A stretch of DNA of 64,000 bases from JBBBNV01 sp037137075 (GTDB taxonomy: Bacteria > Bacillota > Bacilli > Paenibacillales > NBRC-103111): NCBI RefSeq assembly GCF_037137075.1, contig NZ_JBBBNV010000024.1, forward strand, positions 8,651 through 72,650, read 5' to 3'. Position numbers and translations under genes: made by a program. This document shows positions 1 through 7,293 of the stretch, piece after piece; position 1 is the stretch's first letter, and each line of letters starts with the position of its first letter. The notes under the pieces are model-generated. The model worked only from the letters and a program-made list of their open reading frames with translations. It was not told where the DNA came from and made no database searches.

Positions 1-177
1 GAGTACGTTAAAGGCTGGGACAAATACAAAATTACCGGTACACCCACGATCGTTTACTACAAGGACGGTAAGGAAGCGGCCCGGCTTGAAAACGGCGTAG
101 CCACAACAGAAGCGCCAGGCGGCAACAAACCGGAGGATTTCAAGAGGTTTTTTGAAACCTACGGCAAAAAGCAATAG
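1..177 (+). CDS. Thioredoxin-family protein, C-terminal fragment
   Basis: The reading frame is open from the first base and ends in TAG at 175-177, giving 58 residues of a protein whose start lies before the window. The segment ITGTPTIVYYKDGKE carries the cis-proline (TPT) and the following beta strand of a thioredoxin fold; the C-terminal EDFKRFFETYGKK is a typical last helix. The CxxC active site would lie upstream and cannot be seen, so whether this is a redox-active thioredoxin or a thioredoxin-like protein stays open. A terminator follows at once. Confidence 0.75.
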   Translation, partial: EYVKGWDKYKITGTPTIVYYKDGKEAARLENGVATTEAPGGNKPEDFKRFFETYGKKQ

Positions 178-180
178 GAA

Positions 181-217
181 CAAAAGCGCTCCGGGACGCC
201 GGGGCGCTTTTGTTTTT
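181..217 (+). terminator. Rho-independent terminator of the thioredoxin-like gene
   Basis: A GC-rich stem (CAAAAGCGC...GCGCTTTTG, with inner CCGGG-type pairing) is followed by a T run, three bases after the stop codon. It separates this gene from the oppositely oriented ABC genes. Confidence 0.85.
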
Positions 218-271
218 CGCAGCGCGGCTACACCTGCAAACCGCCGGAGTGTACCTGTACCAGATACCCGT

Positions 272-1063
272 TCAGCTGCTCGCGCTTGTGTAGTGCCGCA
301 GCGCAAACCGCCAAAACCAGCGGGCTAGTCCAAGAAAGACCAGCGCAATTCCTGCCGCCGCCATCCCCTCGGCCAGCCCAAGGCGACCCAGCAGCGCCTC
401 CGTCGGCACTGTAGTTACAAGCGCAATCGGGAACAAATACGTCAATACAAAACGGACAAACCCCCCGTACACGCTGACCGGGAAACGCGCCGTCTCGAAC
501 ACGGAATGGAACAGGTACGATAAATTATCTACCTTCACCGCCCAAAACGAGAAGGTCATCATCCCCATCCATAACGAATAGACAACGATAATTGCCGCCA
601 GCAGCATCACGACGAATACGATGGCATCAGCCGCATCAGGTCGAATGCCCGCGCGCCACAGCGCATACCCGAGCAAAGCAAATCCGGCGGCAACGTCGAA
701 CAGGCGCCAGAACACAAGATGCCGGAAGCTGACATAAAACTGGCTGTCCACCGGCTTCATCAGCACAAAATCGAGGGTTCCCTTCCGGATGTGCTCGACC
801 AGGCGCTTCATATTCGGCTGAAGGAAGAATTCAATCAGCCCCTGTATCAAATTAAACATACCGAGCAGCGCCAGAACCTCGTAATAGCTCCAGCCGCCTA
901 AAGCATCCGCCTGATAAAAATAAATATTTACCGTTAGCACCGCTGCGCCGAGCCAGAACAGCGTCGTCAGTATATTGGCCGCAAAATTAGCCCGGTACTC
1001 GAACTCCTCGACCAAGCAAGCGCGCAAAAACTCCCGCACCAGCCGGATATGCTTTCGAATCAA
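272..1063 (-). CDS. ABC-2 type exporter permease (COG3694-like)
   Basis: 263-residue integral membrane protein with about six hydrophobic segments, resembling the smaller permease of the uncharacterised exporter family that pairs COG4586 (ATPase), COG4587 and COG3694. The start is a TTG at 1063-1061, chosen because GGAGGGGG lies eight bases upstream. It is the last gene of a leftward run with the second permease (27-base gap) and the ATPase. Gene content points to a heterodimeric membrane channel driven by the neighbouring ATPase; the substrate is unknown. The family assignment comes from size, hydrophobicity and gene order rather than from a diagnostic motif. Confidence 0.8.
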   Translation of the reverse strand: MIRKHIRLVREFLRACLVEEFEYRANFAANILTTLFWLGAAVLTVNIYFYQADALGGWSYYEVLALLGMFNLIQGLIEFFLQPNMKRLVEHIRKGTLDFVLMKPVDSQFYVSFRHLVFWRLFDVAAGFALLGYALWRAGIRPDAADAIVFVVMLLAAIIVVYSLWMGMMTFSFWAVKVDNLSYLFHSVFETARFPVSVYGGFVRFVLTYLFPIALVTTVPTEALLGRLGLAEGMAAAGIALVFLGLARWFWRFALRHYTSASS

Positions 1064-1090
1064 GCCTAGTTCCCCCTCCGCTTTCCTGTA

Positions 1091-1903
1091 CTAGCCTCCG
1101 ACAGCGCCATATTGGCGCAGGCCACGCTTCCATTGCACGCGGAACAGCACATAAAGCACGGTCAGCCAGCAGAATTGCATAGCGAACCCCTCCCACACCG
1201 CATCGCCGTTTTGAGCCAGCTTCCCCGTCATTAAGTCCACCGGGAAGCCGACCGTCGCATAGAAGGGCAGCCATTTGGCTATAAATCCGACCCAGTCCGG
1301 CAGCAGCGCAAGCGGAGCTATCCGGCCCGCCAGAAACAAATGCACCGCTTCATACAAAGCATAGATGGATACCGCGCGGTTCGTCCAGAACGCGAGCAGC
1401 CCGCATTCGTAGCTGATGAAAAAGCTGAGCGCGGAGGCCAGCAGAATTGCTGCTGCCGCAAGCAGCAGGGTCCAGATATCCACCGGGAGCCTGAAAAGCG
1501 GAAACCACAGCGCCAGCAGCAGCCAGGACGGCACCATGATGACAGCGAAAAAAAACTTATATACCAGATTTTGCGATATGCTCCAATGGATCGGGTGAAA
1601 AGGACGCAGCAGCTTGGCTGACAGCGTGCCCTCGCGAATATCCTTGTCGAGCTCCCACACGTCCCAGGCTGATGTGAGGCGATCGACGACGAGCACCCCG
1701 AGGAAGTATAAAACATAATCGCGCACAGCATAGCCGCCGACGCTGCCGCCGGAGCCGCTGCTGATGGACACCCAAACAGCCAGGCTCACGAGAGGCTGGA
1801 TGAAGGCGCCGACAAGCCATATAATGCTCTCCCCGCGATAAGCGAACAGGACCGCCCAATCCAGCTTGAACAGAACGCTGTATTTTTTCCAAAATGCTGC
1901 CAT
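1091..1903 (-). CDS. ABC-2 type exporter permease (COG4587-like)
   Basis: 270-residue membrane protein with about six predicted transmembrane segments. It begins with a short cytoplasmic stretch (MAAFWKKYSVLFKLDW) before the first helix, as in the larger permease of the COG4586-4587-3694 exporters. An ATG start is supported by GGGGG seven bases upstream. It lies between the ATPase (11-base gap) and the partner permease. No substrate-specific feature can be read from the sequence. Function as an efflux channel subunit is inferred from neighbours and topology. Confidence 0.8.
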   Translation of the reverse strand: MAAFWKKYSVLFKLDWAVLFAYRGESIIWLVGAFIQPLVSLAVWVSISSGSGGSVGGYAVRDYVLYFLGVLVVDRLTSAWDVWELDKDIREGTLSAKLLRPFHPIHWSISQNLVYKFFFAVIMVPSWLLLALWFPLFRLPVDIWTLLLAAAAILLASALSFFISYECGLLAFWTNRAVSIYALYEAVHLFLAGRIAPLALLPDWVGFIAKWLPFYATVGFPVDLMTGKLAQNGDAVWEGFAMQFCWLTVLYVLFRVQWKRGLRQYGAVGG

Positions 1904-1914
1904 GGTGGCGCCCC

Positions 1915-2907
1915 CTATCCTGCCGACTCGAACGCCCGGCTGATGATGGACTCCATCGAGGGCTCTTCTATCGTCAAATCAATAACGGGAAATTTGGTCA
2001 ATAAGCGTGCCGCGAGCTCGCTGACCTCGTCACGCTGCACCTCCAGCACCGCCTTCGGCGGATCGAAGGAAGTCAGCCGTCCCGAGCGGCCAAGCTCCTG
2101 CTCCAGCCGCCCCCGGTCCACGCCTTCTGCGGAGCCTGCAAACTGAAGGGCAATATGCTTATGGGAAGCAAACCGGTCCACAAGACGGGACATGCTGCCG
2201 TCATACACGAGACGTCCGTGATTGATGACCAGGACCCGTTCACAAAGCGCCGTCACATCGGCCATATAATGGCTTGTCAGCAATATCGTCGCTTTGAATT
2301 CACGATTATATTCAGCGATAAAAGCCCGCATGACCTCCTGCATATTGACGTCCAGACCAATCGTAGGCTCATCCAAAAAAACTAAATCCGGCTTGTGCAG
2401 CAGCGCCGCAGCCAGCTCGCATTTCATACGCTCCCCAAGAGACAGCTGCCGGACCGGCTTGGTCATTACCTCGCCAATTTTCAGCATCTCGACCAGCCCG
2501 TCCAAATGCCGCTTGTACTCCCGGTCATCCAGCTCGTAAATCACCTTGTTCACCAGAAACGTTTCCGCTGCCGGCACATCCCAGATCAGCTGGCTTTTTT
2601 GCCCCATGACGAGACTAATTCGCCGTTTGAATTCGTTTTTTTGCTCATATGGACGAAAACCGGCCACTTGCAGCTTCCCGGAGGAAGGATGCAGCAGGCC
2701 GGTCAGCAGCTTCATCGTTGTGGTTTTTCCCGCTCCGTTTGGTCCAAGGAAGCCGACGATTTCCCCTTCGGGGATGTGAAAGCTAATCTCGTCCACAGCC
2801 TTCACGGTCCTGAATTCCCGATGCAGCAGGCTGCCCAGCGCATTCCAAAAGCCGGGGGCCCTTACGTGCACCTTGTAATGCTTTGCAAGCTGTTCTACCT
2901 CAATCAT
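1915..2907 (-). CDS. ABC transporter ATP-binding protein (COG4586-like)
   Basis: 330-residue ATPase. The Walker A motif GPNGAGKTTTMK, the signature LSLGERMK, Walker B DLVFLDEPTIGLD and the switch histidine in LLTSHYM are all intact, so it should hydrolyse ATP. An N-terminal extension of about 35 residues before the ABC core and a C-terminal domain of about 90 residues are usual for the COG4586 group. Its ATG overlaps the TGA of the upstream DUF309 gene by four bases, indicating translational coupling. It energises the two permeases downstream. Substrate unknown. Confidence 0.88.
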   Translation of the reverse strand: MIEVEQLAKHYKVHVRAPGFWNALGSLLHREFRTVKAVDEISFHIPEGEIVGFLGPNGAGKTTTMKLLTGLLHPSSGKLQVAGFRPYEQKNEFKRRISLVMGQKSQLIWDVPAAETFLVNKVIYELDDREYKRHLDGLVEMLKIGEVMTKPVRQLSLGERMKCELAAALLHKPDLVFLDEPTIGLDVNMQEVMRAFIAEYNREFKATILLTSHYMADVTALCERVLVINHGRLVYDGSMSRLVDRFASHKHIALQFAGSAEGVDRGRLEQELGRSGRLTSFDPPKAVLEVQRDEVSELAARLLTKFPVIDLTIEEPSMESIISRAFESAG

Positions 2908-3353
2908 CCGTCTGCCCTCCTGCCCGCCTCTTGGCCAAATGCCGTGACAGCCGCCGCCAAATCCGGATCCGTCACATCAAGTGTGAGATCATAACATTCA
3001 AACGGCTGCTCATCCGCGCTGATCAGCTTCTTCAAATAACCGCCCGCTTCTTCCCGAAGCCGGCCCAAATCAATGCCGAGCACAGCCGCCGGATACGGGT
3101 CAAGCTTCTCCAGCGCCAGCTTCATCAGCTTCAAAGCCCCGCCCCTGTTTCCGTTCTGGTCATGGTACAAGCCCACGGCCACCTGCAGCAGGCCTTGAAG
3201 CAGCGGAGGACGGCCTTCTTCAAGCCACAGCTCTTCCAGCACCTCATGGCACTCGAAGTAATCCCTTGCTTCATTAAAATAGTACACAAACGCCACGTAC
3301 AGCGAAGCATATCCACCTGCAGGAGCGCCTGAAGGATTTCCGGGCCCCATCAC
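2904..3353 (-). CDS. DUF309 domain protein
   Basis: 149-residue soluble protein with the DUF309 helical signature: FNEARDYFECHEVLEELW followed by PLLQGLLQVAVGLYH. The conserved histidines and acidic residues suggest a small helical-bundle protein, but no activity is established for the family. Two starts are possible, GTG at 3353 or ATG at 3350; the GTG is preferred because GGGAG sits ten bases before it. The gene overlaps relQ at its 5' end and the ATPase at its 3' end, so all are probably co-translated. A role linked to alarmone signalling or export is only suggested by position. Confidence 0.8.
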   Translation of the reverse strand: MMGPGNPSGAPAGGYASLYVAFVYYFNEARDYFECHEVLEELWLEEGRPPLLQGLLQVAVGLYHDQNGNRGGALKLMKLALEKLDPYPAAVLGIDLGRLREEAGGYLKKLISADEQPFECYDLTLDVTDPDLAAAVTAFGQEAGRRADG

Positions 3354-4156
3354 TTGCTCTGGTCTCCCTTTTTGGACCGGATAAGTGCCGATTGAATTTC
3401 CTCCGCCAGCTCCTTAAGCCCCCAATCATCCTCCTGCTCCCACAGCTCATTGAAGCGCAGCTGGAACTGGGCCGCCTCCCGGACGCGGTAATAAAAGTAC
3501 AGCTCCTGAATATTGTTCAAGCAGCGTGACACCACATTCGAACGGTCCTCGAACTGCTGCTGCGACTCTGTAACCTCATCCCGGATGCTGCTCATTTCCT
3601 GGTCCAGCAAAAATGCCGCTTCGGCCGCCTTTTTCAAACGAAGCTTGACGTCCTCCGGGAGCACCTCCTGATACTTGTAATTCAGCGAATGCTCAATGGT
3701 TGCCCAGAAATTCATGGCGAGTGTACGGATTTGGATTTCGGCAAGCACCGTTTTCATGCCAAGTGCCGTTTGAACCGGGTAATTGACAATAATATGATAG
3801 CTCCGGTACCCGCTTTCCTTCGTATTGGCCACATAGTCTTTTTCGTAAAGCACCGTCATGTCCTTGCGTTCACGCACAAGAGCGGCAATCGCATAAATGT
3901 CTTGTACAAATTGACACATGATGCGGATTCCAGCAATATCTTCAATTCCCGATTCAATTTTGTCCATGGGCACAGACAAACGCTTGGCTTTTTCCAATAT
4001 GCTGGATATTCGCTTGATACGCCCTGTCACGAACTCTACATAGGAATACCCTTCCCGGCTTTTCAGCTCAGTGCGCAGTGTTTTAAACTTGAACTTTAAT
4101 TCTTCCACCGCTTGCTCATAAGGAATGAGAAATTTGCTCCAGTCTCTTCCGTCCAT
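3350..4156 (-). CDS. relQ: Small alarmone synthetase, RelQ/YjbM-like
   Basis: 268 residues with a RelA/SpoT synthetase domain and no hydrolase domain. Landmarks match RelQ: FLIPYEQAVEEL at the N-terminus, EFVTGRIKRISSILEKAKR, DIAGIRIMCQFV, GYRSYHIIVNYP, EIQIRTLAMNFWATIEHSLNYKY. The expected product is (p)ppGpp or pGpp made from ATP and GTP/GDP/GMP in the cytoplasm. The enzyme core ends near residue 210, the usual RelQ length; about 55 further charged and aromatic residues form an unusual C-terminal extension. The start ATG has AAGGGGATG in front of it. It lies 59 bases after pyrD and overlaps DUF309. Confidence 0.9.
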   Translation of the reverse strand: MDGRDWSKFLIPYEQAVEELKFKFKTLRTELKSREGYSYVEFVTGRIKRISSILEKAKRLSVPMDKIESGIEDIAGIRIMCQFVQDIYAIAALVRERKDMTVLYEKDYVANTKESGYRSYHIIVNYPVQTALGMKTVLAEIQIRTLAMNFWATIEHSLNYKYQEVLPEDVKLRLKKAAEAAFLLDQEMSSIRDEVTESQQQFEDRSNVVSRCLNNIQELYFYYRVREAAQFQLRFNELWEQEDDWGLKELAEEIQSALIRSKKGDQSK

Positions 4157-4215
4157 CGCTTCATCCCCTTATTCAATCTGATCCGCCGGGTCAATGCCGT
4201 TCCCGGGCCTGCCGC

Positions 4216-5310
4216 TTAACGATGATCCGCGCCGATGGCCTGCGTAATGTGCGTAAAGCCGTCCTGCTTCAGCTTGGCCGCCAGCCCGTTCTGAATTTCC
4301 CGGACAAGCCCCGGGCCGCTATAAATGAGCGCCGTATAGACCTCAATCAACGAAGCCCCTGCGCGGATTTTGGCATATGCATCCTCTGCGGTAAAAATCC
4401 CGCCTACTCCGATAATCGGCAGGCGTCCTCCGGTTTGCGCATAAATGCGGCGGATCACCTCTGTCGATTTCTCCGTCAGCGGCCGGCCGCTTAGTCCGCC
4501 TGCTTCAGTCCGATTCGGATGATTCAGCCCTTCGCGATCCAGCGTTGTATTGGTGGCAATTACACCCGAAACACCACTGTTTACAATCGTTTCCATTATA
4601 TATTCTAACTCTTCCGTACTCAAATCGGGAGCGATTTTTACAAAAACAGGCTTATCCGCTCCGCCTATTTTTACGGCCTGCTGCGCCATTTCCTGCTTCA
4701 CTGCGGCCAGCAGAGAGCGAAGCTCCTCTCCATGCTGCAGATTCCGCAGCCCCGGCGTGTTTGGAGAACTGATATTGATGACGAAGAAATCGCCTTCCTG
4801 GTACAAGGCGCGGACACATTTCCGGTAGTCCTCCTCCGCCTCCTCGTTCGGGGTTACTTTGTTTTTCCCGATGTTGACGGCAACCGGAATCGGCACCCGT
4901 CCGTTCCTGCGCAAATTGCTCTTCATGGCTTCCGTTCCTACATTATTAAAGCCCATCCGGTTAATCAGAGCTTCATCCTCCGGCAAGCGGAACAGCCGCG
5001 GCTGCTCATTTCCGGATTGCGGAAGCGGCGTCACCGTGCCCACCTCCATAAAACCGAAGCCGATGGCCGCAAAGCCTTTGACGGCTACACCGTTTTTATC
5101 CAGTCCTGCGGCCAGGCCAATTGGGCTTGGAAAATTCAAGCCGCACAGCGTAAGCTCCAGCGCCGGATTCCGCTGCACCCCGTACATCGATTTCAGCAGC
5201 GGCAAAAAGCCCGGAATCTCCGCGGCCGTCGCCATTCCATCCACGGTCAGATGATGCGCCTTCTCAGGGTCCATTTGAAACAAAATCGGTTTGAGTAATT
5301 GTTGATACAT
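4216..5310 (-). CDS. pyrD: Dihydroorotate dehydrogenase, class 2 (quinone-linked)
   Basis: 364 residues. It oxidises dihydroorotate to orotate in pyrimidine synthesis, passing electrons to membrane quinone. Class 2 is shown by the N-terminal helical stretch (YQQLLKPILFQMDPEKAHH) and by serine rather than cysteine in the catalytic loop (NISSPNTPGL). FMN-site segments include GLAAGLDKNG, INRMGFNN and IGVGGI. ATG at 5310 is preferred over the upstream GTG at 5319 because GCGGAG lies eight bases before it. Bacillus subtilis instead uses a class 1B enzyme within its pyr operon; here the gene stands alone at the head of a relQ-ABC run. Confidence 0.92.
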   Translation of the reverse strand: MYQQLLKPILFQMDPEKAHHLTVDGMATAAEIPGFLPLLKSMYGVQRNPALELTLCGLNFPSPIGLAAGLDKNGVAVKGFAAIGFGFMEVGTVTPLPQSGNEQPRLFRLPEDEALINRMGFNNVGTEAMKSNLRRNGRVPIPVAVNIGKNKVTPNEEAEEDYRKCVRALYQEGDFFVINISSPNTPGLRNLQHGEELRSLLAAVKQEMAQQAVKIGGADKPVFVKIAPDLSTEELEYIMETIVNSGVSGVIATNTTLDREGLNHPNRTEAGGLSGRPLTEKSTEVIRRIYAQTGGRLPIIGVGGIFTAEDAYAKIRAGASLIEVYTALIYSGPGLVREIQNGLAAKLKQDGFTHITQAIGADHR

Positions 5311-5397
5311 CGTCAGCACTCCGCTTCTTCGTTGTTCTATCGTACTAGTTTAGCCTTTTCGTGGCAAAAAATAAAGAAGAACTGCAATTGAAACCTC

Positions 5398-5427
5398 TTT
5401 CATAGACTAACGCCGGTTTGCTATAAT
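5398..5427 (+). promoter_or_regulatory. Candidate promoter of the small membrane protein gene
   Basis: A perfect TATAAT lies at 5422-5427, about 60 bases before the small ORF. The -35 is weak (TTTCAT at 5398-5403, 18-base spacer). No other gene on this strand could use it. Confidence 0.5.
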
Positions 5428-5487
5428 GAGAGTACATAAACAGCAAGGAATTGGCAATGATTTCTGATACGAAAGGCTGGATAAAAC

Positions 5488-5622
5488 ATGGCAAAGAAAA
5501 AACCTCCCGTTCTCGTAAAAAAGCAGAAAGAAGAGGTTAATAAAAAAGCGATTATATGGGCCGGCTCCATTATCGGAGCAGTCGTTATTTTGATGATTGT
5601 CCTGCTGGCAATGAACTCCTGA
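5488..5622 (+). CDS. Small single-pass membrane protein (44 aa)
   Basis: A 44-residue ORF: a lysine-rich N-terminus (MAKKKPPVLVKKQKEE) followed by one transmembrane helix (AIIWAGSIIGAVVILMIVLL). A TATAAT box lies upstream and a GAAAGG-type ribosome binding site precedes the ATG. The basic N-terminus predicts an N-in orientation. It sits alone between the divergent pyrD and the convergent L,D-transpeptidase gene, with only seven bases to the latter's stop. I do not recognise a family. The composition, promoter and ribosome binding site make it a likely real gene. Confidence 0.6.
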   Translation: MAKKKPPVLVKKQKEEVNKKAIIWAGSIIGAVVILMIVLLAMNS

Positions 5623-5629
5623 TACAACG

Positions 5630-7078
5630 CTAATTTAACCACTTGTATGTCTTCCCAGGATTCGTTTCGTCACTCCCCGCGGACGGCAGCGTGAACGGTT
5701 CGCCTGACGCTGTCCCGTCACCCGGGAGCAAACCGCGCCCAATCGTGACCTTTGCTTGCTTCGGCGTCATCGCGAACAGCTCCTCCACATCCTTGTTGAG
5801 CATCCGTATACAGCCAAGCGATTGATCCTTGCCGATGCTGTCCGGACGGTTTGTACCGTGTATCGCATACAGCGTATCCGACAGCGTCATCCCGCGGCTT
5901 CCAAAATCCCCGTTTGTTTTTCCGTTCGGATTTTTCACCTTCTCCGAAATATAAAACTCTCCTTCCGGAGTTCTGTCAGCGCCCAGCCCGACCGGATAGC
6001 TTCTTATGATGAGACTGCCGCTGACAAGCGCAAGTCTGTGTTTGTCCTTGTCCACAACAATTTGTAGCGGCTCCACCAGCGATCCGGCTTGAGCAAGCGA
6101 AGCGGCATTCGTCAGAGGGGAAGGCTGCTGTCCGCCGGAGCCTGCCTGACCGGCTGGACTGCCCCCGGTCGAAGGACTCGGGGCTGCCCCCTGCGAAGCC
6201 GCAATTAGTTGTGCTTTTAGCGGCTCAAAGGCTGCCTCCATCCCCGGCGTATACCCGCTCAGCGTGTTGTTCGGGTAGCTCTGGCTCAGCTCTCCAATCG
6301 TCTCCGGCAAACGGCCGCTGCTCCGCATATATCCCTCCAGCGCTGTCCGCAGCACGATTTGCTGCTCCTGCTGCTGTTTCCATACAGCCAGGGTTTGCTT
6401 CGCTCCGCTGCTGTCGGACGGCTCACATAAGCAGGTTCCCGCATCATGGTAGTTGACGCTCATTCCTCCTGCCGTTCCCTTGCGCTCCGCAGACAGCAGC
6501 GCCAGCGGCTCCTTGCTCCAGTCCAGCCAGCGGGCGTCGCCGGACGGCCTGGCCTGGGCCAGGACAGCAAAGCTGAATGCCTGCTGCTTAGGCAGCATCA
6601 GCGCTTGAAGCGCTTGCTCTTTTGTGCTGCCCCCTGCTCCCGCTGTTTCAGGCACCACATAGTACACACCCGTGCCCGCTGGAAGCAGCGGACTGCTGAC
6701 GGCCGTCTCCGGCTGCAGGCCTGCGGCTGCATTCTCCTGTGCAGCTTGATCCCGCGGCACCGTTCCTTCTTTCATCATATAAGGCGCCAAAGCAAGCAAG
6801 CTTAGCAGCATGAGAGCGAGCGCTATCGTGCGGATCGGCCGTTTACGCCGCGCTGCGGGCGTAACCGGAAGCGCTTGCTTTAATTCCTCCGGACTTACCT
6901 GAGGCGCTTTTAAAACAATGTCTTCATAGGCTGTATATACTTCACCGGCCTGCAGAAAGCAATAACGCGCCTTCCCCGCTTCGCCCTTCGCCATATATTC
7001 CCGGCCAAGCAAGTACCAGGCCATTTTATTATCCGGATGCGCTTGTACAAATGCTTTTAGATACTGGGAATCTCCCAT
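5630..7078 (-). CDS. L,D-transpeptidase (YkuD domain), membrane-anchored
   Basis: 482 residues. Residues 1-75 look like a TPR-type cytoplasmic helical region (MAWYLLGREYMAKGEAGKARYCF). One transmembrane helix lies around 83-102. A Ser/Pro/Gly-rich linker near residue 300 leads to a YkuD domain at about 335-455. The catalytic motif is intact: HGTN, then S-L-G-C-I-R-M with the nucleophilic cysteine. It should act outside the membrane on peptidoglycan stem peptides. The ATG has AAAGGGGGAT five bases before it. About 215 bases separate it from the next leftward gene, so it is probably its own transcript. The cytoplasmic TPR-like part is unusual for a plain wall enzyme. Confidence 0.88.
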   Translation of the reverse strand: MGDSQYLKAFVQAHPDNKMAWYLLGREYMAKGEAGKARYCFLQAGEVYTAYEDIVLKAPQVSPEELKQALPVTPAARRKRPIRTIALALMLLSLLALAPYMMKEGTVPRDQAAQENAAAGLQPETAVSSPLLPAGTGVYYVVPETAGAGGSTKEQALQALMLPKQQAFSFAVLAQARPSGDARWLDWSKEPLALLSAERKGTAGGMSVNYHDAGTCLCEPSDSSGAKQTLAVWKQQQEQQIVLRTALEGYMRSSGRLPETIGELSQSYPNNTLSGYTPGMEAAFEPLKAQLIAASQGAAPSPSTGGSPAGQAGSGGQQPSPLTNAASLAQAGSLVEPLQIVVDKDKHRLALVSGSLIIRSYPVGLGADRTPEGEFYISEKVKNPNGKTNGDFGSRGMTLSDTLYAIHGTNRPDSIGKDQSLGCIRMLNKDVEELFAMTPKQAKVTIGRGLLPGDGTASGEPFTLPSAGSDETNPGKTYKWLN

Positions 7079-7207
7079 ACAGCATCCCCCTTTCAGGTTT
7101 GCTCTCGCCTCAGCGCTGAGGCTGATTACAATACAATATCGGTCAAAGCTTTGCTGTTTGTTAGTTTTTTGAATGTCCTCTTCTGCGCAAACCGGATTTT
7201 TAGGCCT

Positions 7208-7262
7208 TCAGACACAGAACCCGGACTCTCCTGATTTCAGGACATCCGGGTTCTGTGTCTGA
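7208..7262. other. Long nested hairpin, possible terminator
   Basis: An 18-bp perfect inverted repeat (TCAGACACAGAACCCGGA at 7208-7225 with its complement at 7245-7262) encloses a second small stem (TCCTGA/TCAGGA). It lies 3' of the NHL-repeat gene, where a terminator is expected, but neither flank has a clear T run. It could also be an mRNA 3'-end stabiliser. Confidence 0.6.
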
Positions 7263-7293
7263 TTTGCTCTTCGAAAGGCAGCTTTTATTCGTA

